A stretch of DNA of 11,319 nucleotides from Methanobacterium sp. (GTDB lineage Archaea; Methanobacteriota; Methanobacteria; Methanobacteriales; Methanobacteriaceae). The stretch is taken from NCBI GenBank assembly GCA_021372715.1, contig JAJFTX010000092.1, positions 1 through 11,319 on the forward strand. The letters run 5' to 3'. The notes beneath the pieces were generated by a model, which saw only the letters and a program-made list of their open reading frames with translations, was not told where the DNA came from and did no database searches. Each line of letters starts with the position of its first letter. The stretch's first letter is position 1. The position numbers were made by a program, and so were the translations under genes. Positions 5,965 through 11,319 of the stretch are shown here, one piece after another.

Positions 5965-7491
5965 ATGAAAACAGTTGAGGAAATAAATCAAAGGATCAAG
6001 GATGGAGATGCAGTAGTAGTTACTGCTGCTGAAATGACCAGATTAGTGAAGGAAAATGGTTTAAAAGAGACTGCGAAAGAAGTTGATGTGGTTACAACTG
6101 GAACATTCGGTGCTATGTGTTCATCAGGAGCTTTTTTAAACTTTGGTCATAGTGATCCGCCTATTAAAATGTCTCGGACATATTTAAATGGAGTGGAGGC
6201 TTATTCGGGGATAGCTGCAGTAGATGCTTATTTGGGAGCAACTCAACCCAATCGTAACCCGGATGTGGGTTTAGAACATGGGGGTGCTCATGTTATAGAA
6301 GATCTGATACGTGGTGATGAAATGGAGTTGGTTGCAGAAGCATATGGGACCGATTGTTATCCTTTAACTGAGATAAAAACTCAGATATCCCTGGACAGTG
6401 TTAACCAGGCTATTATGGTTAATCCTCGTAACTGCTATCAGAACTACGCAGCGGCGACTAATTCAACTGATGAAACACTATACACTTACATGGGCACCCT
6501 TCTACCCAAGATGGGTAATGTTAGCTATTCTAGTGCCGGTGAATTAAGCCCATTATTAAACGATCCCTACTTCCAGACCATAGGGAACGGGACTCGGATT
6601 TTCCTCTGCGGAGCGGAAGGTTATGTGATTGGAGAAGGAACACAGTATGCTACCGATGTAGAGAGGAAAAATGGTGTGCCTGTTTCAACTGCAGGGACGC
6701 TGATGTTAAAGGGTGATATGAAGGATATGGATCCGGATTATGTGCGTGGAGCTACCATGCCAAAATATGGCCCCACATTATATGTGGGGGCGGGAATACC
6801 CATCCCCATCCTTAATGAGGAATTAGCCAGTAGGACTGCCATAAGTGATGAAGAGATCGCCTGCCAAATAATAGATTACGGTATACCGCGAAGAAGTAGA
6901 CCTATGGTGATGGAAACTAATTATCATGAACTTAAAAAAGGTGTTATAGAATTAGATGGAGTGGAAGTCCCTACTTCTCCTTTATCATCCCAGAAAAAAG
7001 CTATAAAGATTGCAGAAGAACTTAAAAATTGGATTGATCAGGGTGAGTTCTTTTTAACCCAACCAATTAAGAAATTACCTACTAAAGGTCGTACGGTTAA
7101 ACCATTGGAAATCCAAAGACCATCCATATTGGTCAAGGATTTGAAGAGTGAAGTCTTAATATTAGCACGCCCTACAGATGATATCAGTGAAGTAGCTCGT
7201 AAAATGGTTCAAAATAGTATCAATCACCTCCCCGTTGTGGATGAGAATAATAAGCTACTGGGAATCGTGACTTCCTGGGATATAGCCAATGCTGTGGCAC
7301 ATGGAAAGAGAAAATTAACGGATGTCATGACCAAAAAAGTAATAATAGCTAGGGAAGAAGAACCAGTGGATGTTATAGCACGAAGGATTGATAAGAATAA
7401 GATTTCTGGGCTTCCCATTATAGATAAGGATAATACTGTAAAGGGGATGGTTACAGCTGAAGATATTTCCCGATTGATGGGTGGTGATTAA
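5965..7491 (+). CDS. L-aspartate semialdehyde sulfurtransferase, COG1900 protein with CBS pair
   Basis: This 508-residue protein matches the methanogen protein typified by Methanosarcina MA1821, which with a NIL-ferredoxin makes homocysteine from aspartate semialdehyde and reduced sulfur. The COG1900 (DUF39) domain spans about 1-375, with TGTFGAMCSSGAFLNFGHSDPP (46-66 region), GLEHGGAHV (102-110), YGTDCYP (127-133) and NPRNCYQNY (153-161). C52 and C131 correspond in position to the two cysteines I recall as important in MA1821, C131 being the persulfide candidate. Two CBS domains follow (about 388-445 and 450-508, each with the ...LP(V/I)(V/I)D...GIVT/GMVT pattern) and probably sense an adenine nucleotide or S-adenosyl compound; that ligand is inference. 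The ATG is supported by CGGATGTGAC 3 nt upstream. The stop codon abuts the ATG of the ferredoxin gene, so the two are one operon. Confidence 0.9.
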   Translation: MKTVEEINQRIKDGDAVVVTAAEMTRLVKENGLKETAKEVDVVTTGTFGAMCSSGAFLNFGHSDPPIKMSRTYLNGVEAYSGIAAVDAYLGATQPNRNPDVGLEHGGAHVIEDLIRGDEMELVAEAYGTDCYPLTEIKTQISLDSVNQAIMVNPRNCYQNYAAATNSTDETLYTYMGTLLPKMGNVSYSSAGELSPLLNDPYFQTIGNGTRIFLCGAEGYVIGEGTQYATDVERKNGVPVSTAGTLMLKGDMKDMDPDYVRGATMPKYGPTLYVGAGIPIPILNEELASRTAISDEEIACQIIDYGIPRRSRPMVMETNYHELKKGVIELDGVEVPTSPLSSQKKAIKIAEELKNWIDQGEFFLTQPIKKLPTKGRTVKPLEIQRPSILVKDLKSEVLILARPTDDISEVARKMVQNSINHLPVVDENNKLLGIVTSWDIANAVAHGKRKLTDVMTKKVIIAREEEPVDVIARRIDKNKISGLPIIDKDNTVKGMVTAEDISRLMGGD

Positions 7492-7878
7492 ATGAAAGCA
7501 TGGCTCAATTTTTCTCCCAGTATAGTAAATAAGACCATAATATCTGATTTAATAAAAAATTTTGATATACATTTCAACATTCTAAGAGCAGATATAACCC
7601 CTAAAGGAGGTAAGATGCTTATAGAGATGGGTGGTAACCAATCGGAAGAGGCTATAAAATTTCTGGAAAAAGAAGGAATTCAGTTAACGCCCATTAAGAA
7701 AGTGGTTAAAAAAGATGAAGATAAATGCATAGACTGTGGAGCTTGCATGTCCCTATGTCCAGTAAAGGCTATATGCCCTGCTGATGACTGGACGGTTGAT
7801 GTGGATGATAAGTTATGTATAGGCTGTGGATTTTGCACTTTTTCCTGTCCGACCCGAGCGATAAAAGTTACAGAGTAG
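7492..7878 (+). CDS. NIL-domain ferredoxin of homocysteine synthesis (MA1822 type)
   Basis: A 128-residue protein with an N-terminal NIL domain (about 1-72), a ligand-binding fold also known from methionine transporter ATPases, and two 4Fe-4S ferredoxin motifs: C79-x2-C82-x2-C85-x3-C89-P and C109-x2-C112-x2-C115-x3-C119-P. An extra Cys, C95, follows the first motif. It matches MA1822 of Methanosarcina, the partner that supports sulfur transfer or reduction for the COG1900 enzyme; the NIL domain may bind methionine or homocysteine, which is inference. The ATG follows the TAA of the upstream gene without a gap, and the ribosome binding site GGTGGTGAT is written in that gene's last three codons (Gly-Gly-Asp), so translation is coupled. 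A T8 run at 7929-7936 ends the transcript. Confidence 0.92.
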   Translation: MKAWLNFSPSIVNKTIISDLIKNFDIHFNILRADITPKGGKMLIEMGGNQSEEAIKFLEKEGIQLTPIKKVVKKDEDKCIDCGACMSLCPVKAICPADDWTVDVDDKLCIGCGFCTFSCPTRAIKVTE

Positions 7879-7887
7879 TTAACTTTT

Positions 7888-7894
7888 AAAAAAA
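7888..7894 (-). terminator. T7 terminator after the cbi operon
   Basis: The A7 run on the plus strand reads as T7 on the minus strand about 40 bases beyond the cbiO stop. It is flanked by CTTTT and could end the leftward cobalt transport operon. Confidence 0.45.
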
Positions 7895-7928
7895 GGATGA
7901 TCAAAATGTAAAGGATCTATTTATTCTA

Positions 7929-7936
7929 TTTTTTTT
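7929..7936 (+). terminator. T8 terminator after the homocysteine operon
   Basis: Eight T residues lie about 50 bases after the ferredoxin stop codon, in the convergent spacer just reaching the end of cbiO. This is a U-tract terminator for the plus-strand operon. Confidence 0.5.
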
Positions 7937-8792
7937 ACTCATTGAATTCTTTAAGAATCCTTCTTCGAGCTTCACCAATGGTAAGGGGATAGGGCTTATC
8001 AAAGGGTAGTTTATCCTCTTTTTCCAATATCTCCATAAGATGGGCTATACGAGGCAGTCTTAGATTGGCTTTTCTTATGGTTTTAACATCCTCAAATACT
8101 TCTGGAGGGCTGCCTTCTTTGATAATCTTACCTTCGTTTATTATATAAACGTTATAAGCGTATAAAGGCACTAGATCTACGTCATGGGTAGATATTACTA
8201 TGGTCATTCCTTCCTGGTTTAATTGGTAGAGTATCCTTAGGATTTGGGATGCTCCTTTTGGATCCAGACCACTGGTAGGTTCATCCAGAACCATTATATG
8301 GGGGTGCATGGCTAGAATTCCTGCAATGGCCACTCGTTTTTTCTGACCGCCGCTCAGGTGATGGGGTGCTTTATTTTCAAAACCATCCATTCCCACTCTT
8401 TTTAAGGCTTCTTTTACCCTTTTTTCCACTTCTTCATCATTTAAACCAATATTCATAGGTCCGAAGGCTACATCTTCTATTACCGTAGGTGCAAAAAGCT
8501 GGTCATCTGGGTTCTGGAATACTATTCCCACCTTCTGTCTAACTTTTATGAGATGTTTTTTATCATAGCTTAATTGTTCGCCGTCTATGGTAATATTACC
8601 TGAATCTGGCTTCAGAATTCCATTGAAATGCAGGAAAAGGGTTGATTTACCTGCTCCGTTGGGACCCAGTAAGGCGACTATTTTACCCTTTTTGACTTTA
8701 AAATCAACATTTTCAAGGGCTTTAGTCCCATCTGGATAGAAATAACTGATTTTTTTAGTATCAATGATGTTCATTGATTCACATATATCCAT
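7935..8792 (-). CDS. cbiO: Cobalt ECF transporter ATP-binding protein CbiO
   Basis: The cytoplasmic ATPase of the CbiMNQO cobalt importer. All ABC motifs are intact: Walker A GPNGAGKST (43-51), Q-loop VFQNPDDQL (91-99), signature LSGGQKKR (146-153), Walker B IMVLDEPTSGLD (166-177) and H-loop H203 in STHDVDL. The C-terminal region (about 230-285) has the family tail with LRLPRIAHLM. The first ATG at 8792 gives 285 residues, but the start at 8774 (Met7) is more likely: it yields the usual family opening MNIIDTKKISYFYPDG, and a TATA box (TTATAAAT, 8797-8804) lies 27 bases upstream, which would place the first ATG almost inside the promoter. A gap of about 120 bases separates it from cbiQ, so it may be transcribed both with the operon and from its own promoter. 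Confidence 0.92.
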   Translation of the reverse strand: MDICESMNIIDTKKISYFYPDGTKALENVDFKVKKGKIVALLGPNGAGKSTLFLHFNGILKPDSGNITIDGEQLSYDKKHLIKVRQKVGIVFQNPDDQLFAPTVIEDVAFGPMNIGLNDEEVEKRVKEALKRVGMDGFENKAPHHLSGGQKKRVAIAGILAMHPHIMVLDEPTSGLDPKGASQILRILYQLNQEGMTIVISTHDVDLVPLYAYNVYIINEGKIIKEGSPPEVFEDVKTIRKANLRLPRIAHLMEILEKEDKLPFDKPYPLTIGEARRRILKEFNE

Positions 8793-8796
8793 GGCT

Positions 8797-8804
8797 ATTT
8801 ATAA
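8797..8804 (-). promoter_or_regulatory. TATA-like element inside the cbi operon, before cbiO
   Basis: AATTATAAATAG on the minus strand is centred 27 bases before the ATG at 8774. It would direct a leaderless cbiO transcript starting at Met7. It overlaps the untranslated bases directly before the first ATG (8792). Confidence 0.35.
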
Positions 8805-8913
8805 TTTATTCGGTTATGAGTAGAATGCATATTATCTAATTTTAAATCTATTCTTTTAGATGATCATTGGTTATCCTCTTATTATGGCATAATTAAAAAA
8901 ATATTATTAGGTT

Positions 8914-9705
8914 TTAAAAAATTGTGAAGTTTCCGGTGAGGTATAGTCCAATTACCAGGCTTATCTCAAATAGTAAAAGTAATGTTATATTAAAGTATCC
9001 CATGTTTTTAATATTATCAGGCTTTTTCATGGTCCTTATAGAACCATCATAGCATCTTGATTCCATGGCGATGTAGGCATGTTCTCCTTTAAGCCAGGTT
9101 CTTATGAACAGGTTACTTCCTAACATTCCCATGGATTTGATTGATTTTTTAATAGATGAATATCCAAGGCGTGTTTCTTGGGAGTGATACATGTTCCTGG
9201 CTTCATCTAGGAAGACGAATATGTATCGGTACATGAGCATTGACAGTTCGATAACTATTTTCGGAATTTTAATATGTTCTAAAACTGTAAAAAATTCATT
9301 CATAGGGGTTGTGAGGGCTAAAAAAGCAAGACAGGTGAATCCCCCCAACATTCTAGTAAAGACAAGAAGTCCCAAATTAAAACCATCACTGGTAACTGCT
9401 AGATTAAATATTCCAAGTTCTAAGACCGGAGAACCTACTCCAAAGAATATAGCCATATAAACGAAGGTTATGAGACCGAAAGAAAAAGGAACTATTAATA
9501 AAAATTTTAAATAAAATTTCCAGGGAATTTTAGCTTCAAAAATAATTAAAAAAGACATAAAACATGCTATAATGAGGGGTATTACGGGAGATGTTGATAT
9601 TAAGCACATTATCATAGTTAAAATTGCAAATAATACTTTGAAATAGACATTTACATTTCTAAGGTTATTATAATGGGCGTAATTATCTAATGTGTTTTCA
9701 AACAT
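8914..9705 (-). CDS. cbiQ: Cobalt ECF transporter transmembrane coupling protein CbiQ
   Basis: A 263-residue integral membrane protein, the T component that links the CbiM substrate-binding unit to the CbiO ATPase. About five to six hydrophobic helices are visible, including residues 26-57, 65-90, 110-135 and 240-260. The cytoplasmic coupling region is present with DEARNMYHSQETRLGY (about 167-182) and the second Arg motif AMESRCYDG (about 213-221), which stands in for the common A-R-G-type sequence. Its ATG has a GGAGAT ribosome binding site 9 nt upstream. It lies 37 bases after cbiN in the same operon. Confidence 0.92.
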   Translation of the reverse strand: MFENTLDNYAHYNNLRNVNVYFKVLFAILTMIMCLISTSPVIPLIIACFMSFLIIFEAKIPWKFYLKFLLIVPFSFGLITFVYMAIFFGVGSPVLELGIFNLAVTSDGFNLGLLVFTRMLGGFTCLAFLALTTPMNEFFTVLEHIKIPKIVIELSMLMYRYIFVFLDEARNMYHSQETRLGYSSIKKSIKSMGMLGSNLFIRTWLKGEHAYIAMESRCYDGSIRTMKKPDNIKNMGYFNITLLLLFEISLVIGLYLTGNFTIF

Positions 9706-9742
9706 TTCTTTTATCTCCAGTTTATCCTAAATTTAGGTTCAC

Positions 9743-10084
9743 CTATTTACTTGATTTCACTTTTTCATTTACTCCGATGTTTTCATCATTTTCACGTCTT
9801 TTTGCTTTAGCCTGACCACTTAAATATCCCAAAATGTATCCTATTATTAATGCACCAATAGCGGCCTGGCTTGCAAATAAAAGACTTTCAATCTCGCCAC
9901 TTGGGGGTTCCCATAATGACTGGAACCACGGTTGGTAACCAGTTTCTTCGACGGCTGTGCTTCCTGCATCATCTGATCCACCAAAGTAACCCTGATCTTC
10001 ACCCAAACCATTGTAAATTACCAATGGTAAGACAACAATGATGACAACCAATGATAGGAGGATTATAGGTCGTTTATCTACCAT
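9743..10084 (-). CDS. cbiN: Cobalt transport accessory protein CbiN
   Basis: A 113-residue protein with two transmembrane helices (about 6-26 and 66-88) joined by an extracytoplasmic loop, the standard CbiN layout. The family block FQSLWEPPSGEIESLLFA is clear at 54-71, as is the acidic GYFGGSDDA stretch before it. CbiN helps CbiM take up cobalt. Its presence as a separate subunit favours cobalt over nickel as substrate. The ATG directly follows the cbiM stop codon, and its ribosome binding site (GAGGTGG) is written in the last cbiM codons. The tail is rich in Lys and Glu and cytoplasmic. Confidence 0.93.
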   Translation of the reverse strand: MVDKRPIILLSLVVIIVVLPLVIYNGLGEDQGYFGGSDDAGSTAVEETGYQPWFQSLWEPPSGEIESLLFASQAAIGALIIGYILGYLSGQAKAKRRENDENIGVNEKVKSSK

Positions 10085-10783
10085 TTAAGCCACCTCGGGT
10101 GTTTTAGCTGTGGGTTTTTTTGGTTCTTCAGGTCCTATTACTTTTAATGATCTTAAGATGTCTGGTCTGAGTTTCATGATGTATTCAAATATTACCACTG
10201 TTAAAATACCCTCTGCTATTGCAAGAGGTACTTGGGTGTAAGCGAATATTGCTATGAACTTTACCACAGCTTCTGGAAATGTTGGTATTGGGAAGGCTAG
10301 GGCAAGCTGAATTGCGGTAGTTATATATGTTAACCAGTCTCCAATAACTGCAGCTAGGAATATTGCTATTGAAACGGACCATCCTATTTTTCTAGCACCT
10401 TTCCATACCAACCAAGCTACAAATGGGCCTATAATACCCATAGAAAATATATTTGCCCCTAAAGTTGTTATTCCGCCATGTGCCAATAATAATGCTTGAA
10501 AAACAAGTACAATCGCTGCTAATACACTCACTGCAGCAGGTCCAAATAGAACTGCACCTAAACCACCACCCGTAGCGTGAGAACAGCTACCAGTAACTGA
10601 TGGCAGTTTTAAAGATGATATGACAAAAATAAATGCTCCGGATACTGCTAGTAATGGTTTTGATTCAGGGTGTTTTTCAATTGTCTTTTTTATCTGTATC
10701 ACACCATAAGCTACAACAGGTAATGCCAGTATATACCAAAACAAACACCAGTACCAAGGTAAAAATCCTTCCATTATATGAAT
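10085..10783 (-). CDS. cbiM: Cobalt-binding membrane protein CbiM, probable ATT start (first ATG at 10774)
   Basis: CbiM is the substrate-specific subunit of the cobalt ECF importer. Family features: N-terminal MEGFLP, the metal-site motif SCSHATGGGLGA (63-74 counted from the first ATG), GGITTLGANIFSMG (100-113) and about six to seven membrane helices. In this family the protein begins M-H-I-M-E-G, and His2 with the free N-terminus binds the metal. Here the first ATG (10774) encodes the Met before Glu-Gly and would omit His2. The three codons upstream read ATT-CAT-ATA, so His and Ile are present and the initiator position is ATT (10783-10781). AGGAG at 10794-10798 lies 10 nt before this ATT (7 nt before a second ATT at 10786) but 19 nt before the ATG. 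The ATT start therefore fits both biochemistry and ribosome binding. It heads the operon cbiMNQO. Confidence 0.87.
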   Translation of the reverse strand: MHIMEGFLPWYWCLFWYILALPVVAYGVIQIKKTIEKHPESKPLLAVSGAFIFVISSLKLPSVTGSCSHATGGGLGAVLFGPAAVSVLAAIVLVFQALLLAHGGITTLGANIFSMGIIGPFVAWLVWKGARKIGWSVSIAIFLAAVIGDWLTYITTAIQLALAFPIPTFPEAVVKFIAIFAYTQVPLAIAEGILTVVIFEYIMKLRPDILRSLKVIGPEEPKKPTAKTPEVA

Positions 10784-10793
10784 AATATCAAAT

Positions 10794-10798
10794 CTCCT
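10794..10798 (-). promoter_or_regulatory. Shine-Dalgarno sequence deciding the cbiM start
   Basis: AAAGGAGATTTGAT on the minus strand is an excellent ribosome binding site. It is placed 7-10 nt from the two ATT codons and 19 nt from the first ATG, which favours initiation before the conserved His codon. Confidence 0.6.
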
Positions 10799-10807
10799 TT
10801 AATTTAT

Positions 10808-10823
10808 TTCAAGTATAATTGAA
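10808..10823. promoter_or_regulatory. Candidate operator at the cbiM transcription start
   Basis: TTCAA and TTGAA form a perfect inverted repeat with a six-base spacer. It lies where the cbiM transcript is predicted to begin, about 25 bases after the TATA box, so a bound repressor would block initiation. A metal-responsive regulator is an inference from position alone. Confidence 0.25.
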
Positions 10824-10834
10824 CTATTAAGTAT

Positions 10835-10843
10835 TATATAAAA
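10835..10843 (-). promoter_or_regulatory. TATA box of the cbiMNQO operon
   Basis: GCAAATTTTATATAATAC on the minus strand is a good BRE/TATA pair. Transcription would begin near 10812, leaving a leader of about 30 nt before the ATT start, with the AGGAG site inside it. Confidence 0.5.
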
Positions 10844-11022
10844 TTTGCTATTTAATTCTAGATTAATTGAATTTTATTAAAATAAAATTGAATTCCTTTG
10901 GTATATAATTAAAATAATCCAATGTTAATAATTCTTAAATATGTATTATTATAATCAGAAATATTAGATATATTATACAAACAATTAATGGATGATAAGA
11001 TGGGGATTATGGAGGATCAAAA

Positions 11023-11319
11023 ATGACTAAAATGGAAAATAAACTTTCCAGTGGAATTGAAGGTTTAGATGAGGTTTTAATGGGTGGATTCGTCCCAAGA
11101 AGAGCATATCTCATTCGTGGTAATCCAGGAACTGGTAAAACTGCTATAGGGATGCATTTTCTCACAGCCGGTGTGAAGAATAATGAAAAAAGTCTATTTA
11201 TAAACATGGGAGAACCAACAAAACAGGTAATAAACAATGCTCAGGGAATGGGATTCAATACAGAAGGTATTGAATTTTTAGATTTAAGTCCTGATGAAAA
11301 ATTTTTTTCCAATATGGAA
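11023..11319 (+). CDS. KaiC/RadA-like ATPase, N-terminal part (cut by right edge)
   Basis: Ninety-nine codons are visible without a stop. The start MTKMENKLSSGIEGLDEVLMGGFVPR is the usual opening of KaiC-family (RecA-fold) ATPases, and the Walker A motif GNPGTGKT follows at about residues 33-40 with the KaiC-like AIGMHFLTAG helix. SLFINMGEPTKQVINNAQGMG gives the second strand and following helix of the fold. Archaeal members are often two-domain proteins linked to signalling rather than to a clock; domain number and role cannot be judged from this fragment. GGAGGATCA at 11011-11019 is a strong ribosome binding site 5-6 nt before the ATG. It is divergent from the cobalt operon, and any functional tie to it is unsupported. 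Confidence 0.82.
   Translation, partial: MTKMENKLSSGIEGLDEVLMGGFVPRRAYLIRGNPGTGKTAIGMHFLTAGVKNNEKSLFINMGEPTKQVINNAQGMGFNTEGIEFLDLSPDEKFFSNME

Larger units (their letters stand above)
10784..11022. other. Divergent intergenic region between cbiM and the KaiC-like gene
   Basis: About 240 AT-rich bases. Besides the cbiM TATA box and candidate operator it contains a perfect inverted repeat, AATTTTATT (10870-10878) and AATAAAATT (10881-10889) around AA, flanked by two direct copies of AATTGAATT at 10865-10873 and 10886-10894, exactly 21 bases apart. TATA-like elements for the rightward gene lie at about 10900-10908 and 10966-10977. No gene of normal size is present. Confidence 0.5.

Noticed and set aside
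10784..10860. Cobalamin riboswitch before cbiM
   Set aside because: The predicted leader is only about 30 nt and AT-rich, with no B12-box-like sequence; this riboswitch class is also not typical of methanogens.

Overview
The window looks like a chromosomal piece of a methanogenic euryarchaeon, most likely a member of the Methanobacteriales (Methanobacterium-like). This rests on the AT-rich spacers with archaeal TATA boxes, ribosome binding sites of the GGAG/GGTGAT type, an archaeal NOG1 GTPase, a stand-alone archaeal ThiN thiamine-phosphate synthase, the methanogen-type homocysteine synthesis pair (COG1900-CBS protein plus NIL-ferredoxin), a CbiMNQO cobalt importer and a KaiC/RadA-like ATPase. 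The species assignment is inference. No rRNA, tRNA, CRISPR array, insertion sequence or phage gene was seen.

Layout, left to right. (1) 1-191, minus: the first 63 codons of a secreted protein with a GTG start, cut by the left edge. (2) 192-715: AT-rich spacer with outward promoters. (3) 716-1285, plus: ThiN. (4) 1416-2823, minus: NOG1-type GTPase followed, with an 8-nt overlap, by an Hsp20 small heat-shock protein. (5) 3024-5079, minus: TldD-family metalloprotease, then AMMECR1. (6) 5456-5797, plus: a small secreted glutamine-rich protein made of 13-residue repeats, behind a long A-rich leader that starts with a hairpin. (7) 5965-7878, plus: the two-gene homocysteine operon. (8) 7935-10783, minus: cbiM-cbiN-cbiQ-cbiO. 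(9) 11023-11319, plus: start of a KaiC-like ATPase, cut by the right edge.

How the genes relate. The window is mostly metabolic housekeeping of an anaerobic autotroph: sulfur amino acid synthesis without cysteine-dependent transsulfuration (aspartate semialdehyde plus reduced sulfur, with a ferredoxin partner), thiamine synthesis, cobalt uptake for the corrinoids needed by methyltransferases, ribosome assembly and protein quality control.

The most striking observation concerns translation starts. Two genes here, tldD and cbiM, have clear family sequence upstream of their first ATG, no ATG/GTG/TTG to start it, and a good Shine-Dalgarno sequence 7-10 nt before an in-frame ATT. In cbiM the ATT sits where relatives have the initiator of the conserved N-terminal M-H-I-M-E-G, whose His2 is a metal ligand. 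This suggests AUU initiation in two genes of one short window. Other points are the repeat-built secreted protein and its 5' hairpin, a left-edge secreted gene that is easy to miss, and several TATA boxes placed for leaderless transcripts.
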